In this document: positions 34,857-44,305 of the stretch, piece after piece
Layout: each line of letters opens with the position of its first letter
Numbering within the stretch: the first letter of the stretch is position 1
Assembly: GCA_049325315.1 (NCBI GenBank)
Contig: JBMONB010000052.1
Span: forward strand, 1 to 64,000
Reading direction: 5' to 3'
Source of the DNA: JAWLHU01 sp049325315
GTDB lineage: Bacteria > Bacillota > Sulfobacillia > Symbiobacteriales > Symbiobacteriaceae
Length of the DNA stretch: 64,000 nucleotides
Notes under the pieces: generated by a model
Told to the model about the DNA's origin: nothing
Seen by the model: the letters and a program-made list of their open reading frames with translations, nothing else
Database searches by the model: none
Position numbers and translations under genes: made by a program

Positions 34857-35885
34857 TTGAGTTCCCTGTGGACTGGCGAAGTCGTCGACATCGCCTATGT
34901 AGATCGGGGGTTTGGCTTCCTGAAGGCCGGCCGGGCCGGAAGCGACCGCCACCTGGTGACCCAGAGCCTGATCACCCCCGGCAGCGTGCTCCCGGGCCTC
35001 GGCACCGAGCAGCTGACCATGACCTACCGGGGCACCACCTACCTGGTGGGCGCCACCGCCGCAAAGCAGAGCGAGCTGGCGAGCCACGCAGACCTCGCCG
35101 ATGACGCCCCGGTCAACCACGAAAGCCGACTCCTCTACCTGGCCGCCCTCGCCCACCTGGCCGGGCAATCCGGCACCTTCCGCTTTAAGGTGGTGGCCGG
35201 CCTGCCGGTGGACACCTGGGAGCGGCACAAGGACGGGCTGAAGCAGCTGCTCCTCTCCCTCAAGCACGAGGTGGTCAGGCTGCGGATGGGCACCGAGGAG
35301 ATCCACGTGGCCATTACGGTGGATGACGCCATGGTGGTCCCCCAGCCGCTGGGCTCAGCGCTGGACCTGCTGCTAGATGAGGCGGGCAGCCTCGACCACA
35401 CCCTCGATTTCCCGGTCGAGGTGATGGGCCAGACCGCCTGGAACGCCGCTACCGTGGCCACCTGGCGCTGGTGTGTGCTGGACATCGGCTTCAACACGCT
35501 CAACACCTACGCCCTGGACAACATGGAGCCGGTCCGCCGGTTCTCCACCTCCCCCAAGCTGGGCATGGCCTACGCCTACCAGATGATCGGCCGGGCTGCC
35601 GGGGGAAGGAGCGAGATTGAGGTCCAGGAGCTGCTGCGGGCCGGCCGCCTGCAGGGCGCCGCTCCGGCCTTCGAGGAGCTGGGCCGCCAGATCACCCGAC
35701 TTGTCCGCAGCTGGAACAGCCCGTTCAGCTTCTACCTGATCACCGGCGGAGGGGCGGTGCCGCTCTTCGAGCACATCCTCCCCGGTGAGTCCACCAAGAT
35801 CCTGGCCGCCGAGCCCCAGCGGGCCAACGGCCGGGGCTACCTGAAAGCGGGGATGCAGCGATGGGGCGCCGTCGTAAGCGGCTGA
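34857..35885 (+). CDS. Actin-like (ParM/StbA) partition ATPase
   Basis: 342 residues with an actin-like fold: N-terminal VDIAYVDRGFGFLKAG, central phosphate-2 segment WCVLDIGFNTLNTYAL, and C-terminal ITGGGAVPLFEHILPG. Members form filaments that segregate plasmid copies; on ICEs they may stabilise the excised circle. TTG start after AAAGGGG. Overlaps the ParR-like gene by 25 bases. The N-terminal DxG phosphate loop reads VDRGFG, close to but not identical with the usual DIGYGNTK. Confidence 0.75.
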   Translation: MSSLWTGEVVDIAYVDRGFGFLKAGRAGSDRHLVTQSLITPGSVLPGLGTEQLTMTYRGTTYLVGATAAKQSELASHADLADDAPVNHESRLLYLAALAHLAGQSGTFRFKVVAGLPVDTWERHKDGLKQLLLSLKHEVVRLRMGTEEIHVAITVDDAMVVPQPLGSALDLLLDEAGSLDHTLDFPVEVMGQTAWNAATVATWRWCVLDIGFNTLNTYALDNMEPVRRFSTSPKLGMAYAYQMIGRAAGGRSEIEVQELLRAGRLQGAAPAFEELGRQITRLVRSWNSPFSFYLITGGGAVPLFEHILPGESTKILAAEPQRANGRGYLKAGMQRWGAVVSG

Positions 35886-36151
35886 TCATCCAGGCAGACA
35901 TCACCGGCGAGGAGGATCGAGCCTTCGTGGCCTGGATTCTGGAGCGCCGGAAGAGGCGCCGCCTGGCCGATGAGATCCGGGAAGGGCTGCGGCTCCTGTA
36001 CCAGCGGCAGATGGGCACGTCCCCCCCACCAGCGCCCTTTACGCCGCCGGAACCGGAACCGGGCCTCCAGATCGCCGTAGACGACCGGCCTCCCGACCGG
36101 GAGAGCGGGTCTGCGCAAGACAGGCTGAAGCGTCTGGTCGGGAGCTTTTGA
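35861..36151 (+). CDS. ParR-like DNA-binding partner
   Basis: 96 residues: a basic N-terminus (MGRRRKRLIIQADITGEEDRAFVAWILERRKRRRLADEI cut into strand-helix-helix) fits a ribbon-helix-helix fold, then a Pro-rich acidic tail. Position after an actin-like gene and the iterons upstream suggest it is the centromere-binding adaptor. Inferred from context. Confidence 0.6.
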   Translation: MGRRRKRLIIQADITGEEDRAFVAWILERRKRRRLADEIREGLRLLYQRQMGTSPPPAPFTPPEPEPGLQIAVDDRPPDRESGSAQDRLKRLVGSF

Positions 36152-36408
36152 GCCTCCCACGTGAGACCGGCGGGGGGCTGGCTGCCCCCCACCTGGCCCC
36201 CCCGCTGGTCTCCATCCTCCGCCTCCAGGGGGCTGCGCCCCCGCCGGCTAGGACCGGCGCCCCCCCTTCCCCTTCACGGTACGCAGTGATAAAGCAGGGT
36301 GTTGTTGGGGTTCTGTCCTTACTCCCCCAGCCGTTCCAAGGGGTGTCATAGACGATCCACAAGGGTGTCATGAACCCGCAAAGCCTTGTGTGAGAAGGGG
36401 TGATCACG
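36152..36408 (+). promoter_or_regulatory. Intergenic region before the relaxase genes, possible oriT
   Basis: About 250 bases with no gene. AAGGGGTGTCAT and CAAGGGTGTCATG occur as direct repeats at about 36340 and 36360. The region immediately upstream of a ribbon-helix-helix accessory gene and a relaxase is the usual place for an oriT; no nick motif is identified. Confidence 0.35.
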
Positions 36409-36834
36409 GTGTCAGGGCTGGTTCGAAAGCAGTTGCACCTCGATCCAGCCGACGTGCAGGAGCTGGAGCGCATTGTGAAAACGAAGGGCGGCCGACGCCG
36501 GGGGTACTCGTTCAGCCGGGAAGTGACCGCGGCCTTACGCGAGTACATCCGGCGGCACAAGGCCCAGGAAGAGGAGGCCACCATGACCCCGGTCTGGCAG
36601 AAGCTCCTCGATGAGAAGTTCGAGCAGCTGGAGGCCTGGCTGCGCCCCGGTGTCTGGGGCGGGGCCACCTACAGCACCACATCGGCCCTGCTGCTGCTGG
36701 AGCTGATGTGCGGCAAGAGTATCGACCCGAAGCAGGCCCGGGAGCACTTCGAGCTGATCCGCGGCCGGGCGTGGAAGATCGTGCGACGGGAGCCGGGCCA
36801 GTCGATCCCGGCCGGCACCTCCACGGATGACTAG
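36409..36834 (+). CDS. Relaxosome accessory protein, RHH-like (141 aa)
   Basis: GTG 36409 after GAGAAGGGG. The N-terminal 50 residues (VRKQLHLDPADVQELERIV, GYSFSREVTAALREYI) fit a ribbon-helix-helix DNA-binding domain, followed by a helical C-terminal half. It ends two bases before the relaxase gene, as for MobC-type or plasmid Arc-like accessory proteins. Confidence 0.65.
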   Translation: MSGLVRKQLHLDPADVQELERIVKTKGGRRRGYSFSREVTAALREYIRRHKAQEEEATMTPVWQKLLDEKFEQLEAWLRPGVWGGATYSTTSALLLLELMCGKSIDPKQAREHFELIRGRAWKIVRREPGQSIPAGTSTDD

Positions 36835-36836
36835 CC

Positions 36837-37538
36837 ATGCTGGTTCTGAAGATCAACTACACCACCAGCCTGGACCGGGCCGCCAAGTCTGTCCGCTACC
36901 ATGCCTTCCGCAGCCGGGAGCTGCCCGCCGAAGGGAAAGGGATCTTCGACCGTACCAGCGACCATGCCGATGTGGGGCGCTTCGTGCGCTCCCTCGATGA
37001 TCCGCTGACCCAGGACCGGGTGACCCGGCGGGGCCGGGTGATCCCCACCGCCAAGTTGCACCGGCTGATGTTCAGCCTGAGCCGGCGGGAGTTTGAGAGC
37101 TGCGGCTTCACCAGCTGGAAGCCGGTGATCCGGGAGGCGCTGGAGCACTTCGAGCGCTACCACGGGATCAAGCTGGAGTGGGTGGCGGCGGAGCACCAGT
37201 CGGCGACCCATCCCCATGTGCATGTCGATATCAAGAGCGTTTACACCGCGGCGGATGGCACCCGCCACCGGCTGGTGATCACCAACGAGATGCGCAAGCA
37301 CCTGCGCTGGGCGGTGGAAGGGGTGATGAAGCGAGAGCGGACCCGGTACCAGGAAGAACGACGCCAGCACAAAGCGTTCGACCGGGCGGTGCGAGACCTT
37401 ACGGTTGACCTGACCCGAGGCCTGCTCAAGGGCCTGCGGGATGCCACCCGGGAAGATGGCCCGGACCCGCTAGGCAAACAGAACCGCCGCCGGCGCAGGC
37501 CGGAGCGGGACGACGAACGCGACGACCGCAGCCGGTAG
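36837..37538 (+). CDS. Relaxase of E3
   Basis: 233 residues. Motif III HxHxH-like metal site in HQSATHPHVHVDIKS (about residues 120-135), preceded by an alpha/beta N-terminal region (LKINYTTSLDRAAKSVRYHAF) and ending in a very basic tail (QNRRRRRPERDD). These features fit a compact MobP/MobV-class relaxase that nicks oriT and stays on the DNA end. ATG immediately after the accessory gene; the coupling protein gene follows. Confidence 0.75.
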   Translation: MLVLKINYTTSLDRAAKSVRYHAFRSRELPAEGKGIFDRTSDHADVGRFVRSLDDPLTQDRVTRRGRVIPTAKLHRLMFSLSRREFESCGFTSWKPVIREALEHFERYHGIKLEWVAAEHQSATHPHVHVDIKSVYTAADGTRHRLVITNEMRKHLRWAVEGVMKRERTRYQEERRQHKAFDRAVRDLTVDLTRGLLKGLRDATREDGPDPLGKQNRRRRRPERDDERDDRSR

Positions 37539-37547
37539 AAGGGAGGT

Positions 37548-39344
37548 TTGCACCTGATCGCACGGCTACAGACCCACCGGTTTCCCCGCTGGCTCTGGCT
37601 GGCGGCCCTGGTGGCGCTGCTGGATCTCTTCTTGCTCCCCTGGCTCTTCTGGGGTGATCCCCTGATCCTTCTCTGGAGCGAGAAGGCCCGGGTGGAGTGG
37701 TTCCTGCTCAACTTCGCCGCTGGCCTGGCCCTGGTGGGCTGGTGGTCCAGGCAGAAGCCGGTCCACCGGGAGCCCGCCGATGCCAGCGGGTACGGCAGCC
37801 ACGGCTCCACCCGCTGGGCCCGGCCTGCGGAGCTGCGGACCCACCTGAAGCGGGACGGTCCGGGACTGATCCTCGGCAGGGCCGCAGACGGCCTGCTGAT
37901 CCTCCCGCCGGACCCCACCTTGCCCCTGAACCAGAATGTGACCATCTTGGGCTCCTCAGGCACGAAAAAGACCCGCTCCTTCGTGCAGCCGAACCTGCTG
38001 CAGGAGGCGGACCACTCCCAGGCATCGATCATCTGTGTCGACCCGAAGGGCGAGAACTACCGGCGCAGCGCTGCGCTGCTCCACCGGGCGGGCTACCGGG
38101 TCCGGGTGCTCAACTTCCTGGAGATGGCCCGCTCCGACCGGTGGAACCCGCTGGGGGCTGTGAAAGGCACCCTGGAGGCCGCCGATCTGGCGGTGAACAT
38201 CGTGGCCAACACCATCAACCCGAACCGGCCACCAGGGGGCGATCCCTTTTGGGACCAGGCCGAGCAGAGCTTCATCACCGCCCTGGTGCTCTATGTGAAG
38301 AACCACACGCCGCCGGGGGAGCAACACATGGCCTCCGTGCTGGAGCTGGGCGCCGAACTGCACCCCAAGCACCTGGACTACGTCTTCCTGGCCCTGCCCA
38401 AAGAGGCCCCGGCCCGGCGGTTCTACCGGACCTTTCTGCGGGCCGACGAGAAGGTGCGGGCCGGCGTGGTGGCCGGCATCGGCAGCCGGCTGCAACTCTG
38501 GAACATCCCTGAGGTGGCCGCCCTGACGGCCGCCAGCGACATCGACCTGGCCGAGTTGGGCACCCGCAAGGTGGCGCTCTTCCTGATCATCCCGGACTCC
38601 AAGGCGACCTATGCGCCGATCCTGGCGCTCTTCTGGCAGCAGGCGTTCCAGGTCCTCTATGAGGTGGCGGACAAGCATGGGGGCGTTCTGCCCATCCCCG
38701 TCCGCTGCGTGATGGACGAGATCGCGAACTGCGGCTACATCCCCGAATACGCCCAAAAGAAGGCCACCATGCGGAGCCGGCGAGTCAGCACCGAGGAGAT
38801 CTGGCAGAGCCTCGGCCAGCTGAAGAACCGCTACCCCAAGACCTGGTCCGAACTGCTCGGCAACAGCGACCACCTGCTGCTCCTGGGAGCCAACGACCTG
38901 GAGACCGCCCAGTACATCAGCCAGCTCAGCGGCACCACCACCATCAAGATCATTGGGCAGGGCAACACCCAGGGCAGTTCCGGCGGCTCCAGCAGCATGA
39001 GCTACACCTACACGGGCCGGCCACTGCTGACGCCCGACGAATGCCGGCGCCTAACCCCGAATGAAGCGCTTCTGTTCCCCAAGGGCGGCTACCCGTCCCG
39101 GGTGCAGAAGGTGGATTATCTGAGCCTGCCCCTTGCCGGGGCCATAAAGGAGGTGGATCACCGGTCCTACGAGCCCCCTGAGCGGTCGCCGCTGCAGGTG
39201 ACCAACGTCGAGGCGCTGCTGGCTGCCGTCATGCCCGCCCAGGCCCCCGAGAGCGATGTACACGAAGAGGCGGATGAGGAAGCAGCAGCACCGGACCCGA
39301 GTGATTTCGCGGATGAGGACGACGATCAAGAAACGGGCCCCTGA
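37548..39344 (+). CDS. VirD4/TraG-type coupling protein
   Basis: 598 residues. Two N-terminal membrane spans (LWLAALVALLDLFLLPWLF, FLLNFAAGLALVGWW), then the ATPase domain with ILGSSGTKKTRSFVQPNLL as Walker A (Lys-Lys-Thr rather than GKT/S), IICVDPKGENYRR, and Walker B VRCVMDEIANCGYIPE. C-terminal acidic tail. It links the relaxosome to the secretion channel. Start: the TTG at 37548 is only one base after GGGAGG; a CTG at 37554 has better spacing, so the start is uncertain. Confidence 0.88.
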   Translation: MHLIARLQTHRFPRWLWLAALVALLDLFLLPWLFWGDPLILLWSEKARVEWFLLNFAAGLALVGWWSRQKPVHREPADASGYGSHGSTRWARPAELRTHLKRDGPGLILGRAADGLLILPPDPTLPLNQNVTILGSSGTKKTRSFVQPNLLQEADHSQASIICVDPKGENYRRSAALLHRAGYRVRVLNFLEMARSDRWNPLGAVKGTLEAADLAVNIVANTINPNRPPGGDPFWDQAEQSFITALVLYVKNHTPPGEQHMASVLELGAELHPKHLDYVFLALPKEAPARRFYRTFLRADEKVRAGVVAGIGSRLQLWNIPEVAALTAASDIDLAELGTRKVALFLIIPDSKATYAPILALFWQQAFQVLYEVADKHGGVLPIPVRCVMDEIANCGYIPEYAQKKATMRSRRVSTEEIWQSLGQLKNRYPKTWSELLGNSDHLLLLGANDLETAQYISQLSGTTTIKIIGQGNTQGSSGGSSSMSYTYTGRPLLTPDECRRLTPNEALLFPKGGYPSRVQKVDYLSLPLAGAIKEVDHRSYEPPERSPLQVTNVEALLAAVMPAQAPESDVHEEADEEAAAPDPSDFADEDDDQETGP

Positions 39345-39367
39345 ATCAAGAGGAGGTAAACAAAGAG

Positions 39368-39727
39368 ATGATCCGACAGCTTCGCACCCGGTTGATGCAC
39401 CTGTGCCTGATGGCAATCCCCGTGCTCCTGCTCCCGTCCACCGCCATGGCAGCCGAGCTGGATGCCGCGATCGAGTCCGGCTTCGGCAAGCTGGTCAAGT
39501 ACGGCCGGTGGGCCGCAGCGCTCCTCCTGGCCATCGTCTTCTGCCTGGCCTGGGCGGAGCGGGGCCAGAACCCCGACAACCCCCACGAGGTGAACAAGGG
39601 CACCAAGAAGATGATCTGGAGCGGCGCCGGCTTCGTGGCCGTGATCGGCTACAAGATGATCCTCTCCGGGCTGGTCAGCTGGTTTGGCCTGAACCCGGAC
39701 AGCATTCCGACCTTCCTCTGGCAGTAG
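39368..39727 (+). CDS. VirB2-like T4SS pilin/channel protein
   Basis: 119 residues: signal peptide (LCLMAIPVLLLPSTAMAA) and two hydrophobic segments (WAAALLLAIVFCLAW, FVAVIGYKMILSGLVSWF). Ends IPTFLWQ. ATG after AGGAGGTAAACAAAG. The next gene encodes a shorter relative ending LPVFWQ. Confidence 0.7.
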   Translation: MIRQLRTRLMHLCLMAIPVLLLPSTAMAAELDAAIESGFGKLVKYGRWAAALLLAIVFCLAWAERGQNPDNPHEVNKGTKKMIWSGAGFVAVIGYKMILSGLVSWFGLNPDSIPTFLWQ

Positions 39728-39788
39728 ACAGGCAGGCCCCCCGGGCCTGCGGGCTCGGGGGGCCACCCCCCTCTGGAGGTGAACGATC

Positions 39789-40046
39789 ATAGCTGAGTCC
39801 GAAGCGATTGTGCAGGATTACCTCATGGTGCGGGGCGTGGCCCTCGCCCTGGCGGCGCTCGCCTTCTTCGTGGGCGTGGCCCGGATGGGCGCCACCGACC
39901 TGCCCCATGAGCGGAGCCGGGCACAGGACCTGGTGATCAAGGCGGCGCTCGCCTTCGTGATCCTGGTGGGCGACCGGATGATCGCCCAGGGCCTGGTGAC
40001 CTGGTTCGAGTTCCCGACCAGCTACCTACCGGTCTTCTGGCAGTAA
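39789..40046 (+). CDS. Second VirB2-like membrane protein, apparent ATA start
   Basis: Two hydrophobic segments (GVALALAALAFFVGVA, AALAFVILVGDRMIAQGLVTWF) and the C-terminus YLPVFWQ match the preceding gene, so the two are tandem paralogues. A strong GGAGGTGA site lies six bases before ATA 39789, which opens the frame (AESEAIVQDYL...). The first normal start, GTG 39810, has no ribosome binding site. Confidence 0.65.
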   Translation: MAESEAIVQDYLMVRGVALALAALAFFVGVARMGATDLPHERSRAQDLVIKAALAFVILVGDRMIAQGLVTWFEFPTSYLPVFWQ

Positions 40047-40057
40047 GGAGGGGAGCG

Positions 40058-41386
40058 ATGAAACACCGGTTTCTGCTGACTCTCCTCTGCCTCATGGCGC
40101 TCACCCTGGTGGCGCCCGCCCCAGCCTCGGCCGATGTGGGCAGCACCATCGTGGCCCGGTTCTGGGACTCTATGCAAAAGACCTTCCGCAACCGCCTGGA
40201 GAGCCAGGCGCCGCAGACAGCATCGCTGCTGCAGGAGGCGGAGCAGATCTTCCTCGGCGAGACGCAGGACATCACCACCTTCAGCGCCGTTCAGGACATC
40301 TTCAAGGGGATGCGCATCGCCGGGATGCTGCTCCTGGCGCTCTGCACGGTGATCTCCCTGGCGGAGGTGACCGAGGCGGGCATGCTGGGATACTCCAGCA
40401 ACCTGGCCGACTGGTTCAAGCGCTTCGCCATCGCCACCTTCATGACGATTGGGTCCATCCAGTTCTACGGGCTCTGGATTCGGATCTTCAACGCCCTCCT
40501 GGCCGGGCTCCGGGCCTACCTGGATGCCCAGTGGGGCGGGGCGGCGGACACGGGGCAGATCTGGATGCTGCTGACCGCCGGCATGGGCAACCCCAACGCC
40601 CTCCTGCTGCTGCTCTTCATCCTGGCCACCCTGGCGGTGCTCCTGATCCTCTGGTTCCTGATTGGCGGCATCCGCATGGCGGAGATGGCCATCGCCGTGA
40701 TCATCGCACCGCTGGTCTGGCCGGTCTACCTGATCCCCTCCTTGGAGGACATCCCGAAGACCGCCTTCCGGACCTTCCTCGGCCTGAACGCCGTGCTACT
40801 GCTCATCGTGGCGATGCTCCGGCTGGCGATCCGTATGTTCATCGGCGGCAGCCTGGGCCATTCGGTCTGGAACTACATCCCCGCCCTCTCGGTGCTGATG
40901 ATGACCGTCTTCCTGCCCAATATCATCAAGCGGCTGGTGGGACAGGGCAACACGGGCGCCGGCGGGCTGATGACCGTCGCCCACACGCTGATGGGCCTGA
41001 AGGGGCTCAGCCTGGCCGCCAGCGCAGCGGCGGCTGGGGCGGTCCGGCCGCCGGCAGCGGCGGCGATCCCGCAAACACCATCCGGGCCTTCGATGTACCC
41101 GGTAGCGCCCGTCCCGATGGGCGGGGCGATGGCGCCTGGGGGCGGGGCCCGGCCAGGGATTCCGCTGTACGAGACCTGGGTGAACCCGCCGGCGGCGCTG
41201 GCCCCGGGCTCCAGCCCGGGTGTGGCAGGCATCGAGGCGCCCTTCTCGGCAAAGCCCGGCTCCATGTACGACATCGACCTGGGGCAGTCGAGGCCCGGCT
41301 CCAACGTCTGGGATCTGATGCTGGACATCAGGGCCCGTGAGAAGGGCAAAGAGGGCCAGTCGAAGCCCATTCATGATTCGGAGTGA
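40058..41386 (+). CDS. VirB6/TrbL-like T4SS membrane protein
   Basis: 442 residues. Signal peptide (LLTLLCLMALTLVAPAPASA), five to six hydrophobic segments (MRIAGMLLLALCTVISLAEV, LLLLFILATLAVLLILWFLI, AIAVIIAPLVWPVYLIPSL, FLGLNAVLLLIVAMLRLAI) and a Pro/Gly/Ala-rich C-terminal tail. Matches the polytopic inner-membrane channel component. ATG after AAGGAGGGGAGCG. Confidence 0.8.
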   Translation: MKHRFLLTLLCLMALTLVAPAPASADVGSTIVARFWDSMQKTFRNRLESQAPQTASLLQEAEQIFLGETQDITTFSAVQDIFKGMRIAGMLLLALCTVISLAEVTEAGMLGYSSNLADWFKRFAIATFMTIGSIQFYGLWIRIFNALLAGLRAYLDAQWGGAADTGQIWMLLTAGMGNPNALLLLLFILATLAVLLILWFLIGGIRMAEMAIAVIIAPLVWPVYLIPSLEDIPKTAFRTFLGLNAVLLLIVAMLRLAIRMFIGGSLGHSVWNYIPALSVLMMTVFLPNIIKRLVGQGNTGAGGLMTVAHTLMGLKGLSLAASAAAAGAVRPPAAAAIPQTPSGPSMYPVAPVPMGGAMAPGGGARPGIPLYETWVNPPAALAPGSSPGVAGIEAPFSAKPGSMYDIDLGQSRPGSNVWDLMLDIRAREKGKEGQSKPIHDSE

Positions 41387-41397
41387 GGTGAAGAGAG

Positions 41398-41811
41398 ATA
41401 CCCACGAGAGCGTTTGTGCCTGCGCCTCTGGTAGAGGCACAGCCCCGAGTCTACAAGTCGTTCCGGGGGCGGCAGATGAAGGGGATCGCCCTTGGGCTTG
41501 GCGGCGCCGCCATCAGCCTCCTGCTCTTCGGGCGGCTGGCTGAAATCGGTTACCTGCTTGCCTTCACAGCTGCCCTGCCGGGCTTTGCCTACGGCTACTA
41601 CCAGCCGCAGGGGCAACCCCTGGAGTACTGGCTGCGAGTTCAGTGGTGCTACTTCACCACCCCGCAGCAGTGGGGCGCCGCCCCACCGCCCACCTTCGGC
41701 CGCCGGCTGGCGGCGAGGAGGCAGCACGTCCATTCCCTCTGGCGGGCGGGAGTCTACCTCCTGCTCCGCCGGTGGGCGACTCGAAAGGAGCGAAAGCCCC
41801 GTGTCCGATGA
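41398..41811 (+). CDS. PrgI/VirB3-like T4SS protein, apparent ATA start
   Basis: About 137 residues; FRGRQMKGIALGLGGAAISLLLF and GYLLAFTAALPGFAYGYYQPQG are the paired spans of the PrgI family. GAGGTGAA lies five bases before ATA 41398, in frame (PTRAFVPAPLVEAQPRVYKSF...); the GTG at 41416 has no ribosome binding site. Overlaps the VirB4 start by 11 bases. Confidence 0.65.
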   Translation: MPTRAFVPAPLVEAQPRVYKSFRGRQMKGIALGLGGAAISLLLFGRLAEIGYLLAFTAALPGFAYGYYQPQGQPLEYWLRVQWCYFTTPQQWGAAPPPTFGRRLAARRQHVHSLWRAGVYLLLRRWATRKERKPRVR

Positions 41812-44302
41812 CAAGGTTTTGCCCTTTACCCCTCGCCGTAGGCGGTACGTGAAGCGGTTCGAGAACTTCCGTCGCACCATGGCCGGCCAGCAGCTGCCGA
41901 TCCGGGCGGTTGGCCGTGACATGATGAAGATCGCCCCGAGCGGTCTGCCCGGCACGTGGATCGCCATCCTCCAGGTGGCCACTCGCAACCTCTCCACCTG
42001 CGGCGAGGCCGAGCAGGAGCGGGCGCTCTACCACCTGTTCAAGTTCCTCAACGGCCGGACGGAGAGCTTTCAGTGGCGCTTCTCCTCCCGTCCGGTGGAC
42101 CCGCAGCAGCTGATCGCCAGCATCGAGCAGCGCATGGATGCTCTGCCCGAGCACGACGAGCGCCGGGTCTGGCTCAGGGACTACCGGCAGCACATCACCA
42201 ACCTGGTGCGGATCAACCACATCCCCCAGGCCGGCCTCTATCTGGTGATCAAGGTGTCGCACCCAGTGAGCAAGCCAACCCCCGACGTGATCGACAAGGT
42301 AGCGAAGCAGCTGCAGCACCTCTGCACCCGGGCCACCTCCGAGCTGCATGCGGTGGGGGTGGAGTCCCGCCGGCTGACCAACTGGGAGATGCTCTGCCTG
42401 CTCTGGGCAGACCTCAACCCGGACCTCGTCGCCACCCATAAGCAACCGGCCGATGAGAACAGCCTGCTCACCATGGCCGCCCCGGAGGGCATCAACATGG
42501 CCCGGACCACCAACTACTTCGCGCCGGACGACCCCTTCTCCGAGGCCGGCCAGATGTTCATCGACGTGATCGCCCCTCAGGATGTGGCCTTCCACAAGCA
42601 CCACATGGAGATCAATCGCTGCTACCGCACGATCCTGGCGGTCCGGGGCTGGCCGAACTACCTGCAGTACAACGCCCTACGTCACCTGACCAACAGCCAG
42701 CTAAACCTCGACATCTCCATCCACGTGCAGCCGGTGGATACCGGCGAGGCGCTCCGCCACCTGGATGAGCGCATCCGCACCCTGACCGTGGCCGCTGCCA
42801 AGGATGAGTTCGAAGGGTACACCCCCGACCACCGCATCCTCAAGTTCAAGGAGCAGGCGGTCTACTGCCGGGAGCAGCTGGAGCAGGGCCACCAGCGCTG
42901 GTTCTACAGCGCCATGTACGTGGCGGTGACAGCCGACTCCCTGGAACAGCTGCAAGATGATGTTCGAACCGTGGAGTCGCTGCTCAACCAGGCCGATATC
43001 AAGGCCACGCCGGCCTTCCGGCAGCAGAAGGAGGGGCTCCTCGCCTGCCTCCCCATCGGCTACGACACGATCCTGGCCTACCGCAACATGCTCACCGACG
43101 GCCTGGCCCATCTCTGCCCGCTCGATGCGCAGCAGCTGATGCACCCCTCGGGTATGTACGCCGGCCTCTCCCGCCTGAACAACTCCCTGATCGCCCTGGA
43201 CTTCTGGGCGCTCAAGAACTACAACCTGGTCCTGCTCGGCGTCCCCGGCTCGGGGAAGACGATGTGGCTCCGCTCTAAGATCCAGCACGTCCACACCATG
43301 ACCGATGACACCCAGATCATCGGCGACCCCGATGGCGAGATGGACCCCATGGTTCGTGATCTCGGCGGGGCGGTGGTCCGGCTGGGCGGCAGCTCGCCGC
43401 ACCGGATCAACATCATGGACCTGAGCCTCGACTGGGACGACGAGCGCTCCGGCTACAAGAAGGGGCGCCCCCTCGACAAGTTCATCCCCCTGCTGACGAG
43501 TTGGCTAGAGTACCAGATCGGCACCCCCGGCCAGGATGGCCAGCGCCGCTTCGATCCGGTCCAGAAGGCGCATGTGATGCATGCCATCGTCCGGGCCTAC
43601 GGCCGGTATGGGATCACCCCTGAGTCGCAGTCGGACATCCTGGAGGGCGGCCGCTACCGCACCCAGGCCATGCCGGTCCTCGACGACCTCCAGCAGGAGC
43701 TGCGGGCCTTCGAGCCCAACCTCGCCGAGGCGATGGACCTCTTCCGCTTCGGCCCCATGCAGCTCTTCAACGCCCGCACCAACGTCGACCTGGGCAACGC
43801 CCGGCTGATCTCCCTCAACCTGCGGGAGCTGGACCCCGCCACCCGGCAGATGGCCATGCCCTGGATCGTCAACTGGATGTGGGGCCGTGTCGGCCTCAAC
43901 CGCTACCACAAGCGGAACACCCACCTGTACTTCGAGGAGATCCTCTGGTTCCTGCAGGAGCCGATCGCCGCCGAGTACATCAGCATGATCTGGACCCGGG
44001 GCCGCAAGTGGCGCTGCTGCCCGGCCGCCGTGAGCCAGCTCCTGGAGCGGCTCATGTCCACCGATGTGGGCCGGACCATTGTCAAGACCAGCGACCTCAA
44101 GGTGCTCTTCGACCAGGGCGAGGCGCTGCCCGAGATGCAGCAGTACTGCCAGCTCTCCGACGCCGAGGCCTCCTTCGTCCGGGGCAGTTCCCCCGGCCAG
44201 GGCCTTTACGTGCTCGGCCCCTACCGGCTGCCGTTCCTGCTGGTCCTCTCGTCGCACCAGTACGAGTACTTCACCACCAAGCCCGGCGAGATGAAGGAGT
44301 AG
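41801..44302 (+). CDS. VirB4-type T4SS ATPase
   Basis: 833 residues. Walker A LGVPGSGKTMWLRSK (about 480-495), DPDGEMDPMVRDLGG, and Walker B NTHLYFEEILWFL (about 705), then a C-terminal QLSDAEASFVRG region. N-terminal CagE/TrbE-type domain of about 400 residues. Powers substrate and pilus assembly. GTG 41801 follows AAAGGAGCG; a longer frame to 41492 is overlap with the PrgI-like gene. Confidence 0.9.
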   Translation: MSDDKVLPFTPRRRRYVKRFENFRRTMAGQQLPIRAVGRDMMKIAPSGLPGTWIAILQVATRNLSTCGEAEQERALYHLFKFLNGRTESFQWRFSSRPVDPQQLIASIEQRMDALPEHDERRVWLRDYRQHITNLVRINHIPQAGLYLVIKVSHPVSKPTPDVIDKVAKQLQHLCTRATSELHAVGVESRRLTNWEMLCLLWADLNPDLVATHKQPADENSLLTMAAPEGINMARTTNYFAPDDPFSEAGQMFIDVIAPQDVAFHKHHMEINRCYRTILAVRGWPNYLQYNALRHLTNSQLNLDISIHVQPVDTGEALRHLDERIRTLTVAAAKDEFEGYTPDHRILKFKEQAVYCREQLEQGHQRWFYSAMYVAVTADSLEQLQDDVRTVESLLNQADIKATPAFRQQKEGLLACLPIGYDTILAYRNMLTDGLAHLCPLDAQQLMHPSGMYAGLSRLNNSLIALDFWALKNYNLVLLGVPGSGKTMWLRSKIQHVHTMTDDTQIIGDPDGEMDPMVRDLGGAVVRLGGSSPHRINIMDLSLDWDDERSGYKKGRPLDKFIPLLTSWLEYQIGTPGQDGQRRFDPVQKAHVMHAIVRAYGRYGITPESQSDILEGGRYRTQAMPVLDDLQQELRAFEPNLAEAMDLFRFGPMQLFNARTNVDLGNARLISLNLRELDPATRQMAMPWIVNWMWGRVGLNRYHKRNTHLYFEEILWFLQEPIAAEYISMIWTRGRKWRCCPAAVSQLLERLMSTDVGRTIVKTSDLKVLFDQGEALPEMQQYCQLSDAEASFVRGSSPGQGLYVLGPYRLPFLLVLSSHQYEYFTTKPGEMKE

Positions 44303-44305
44303 CCC

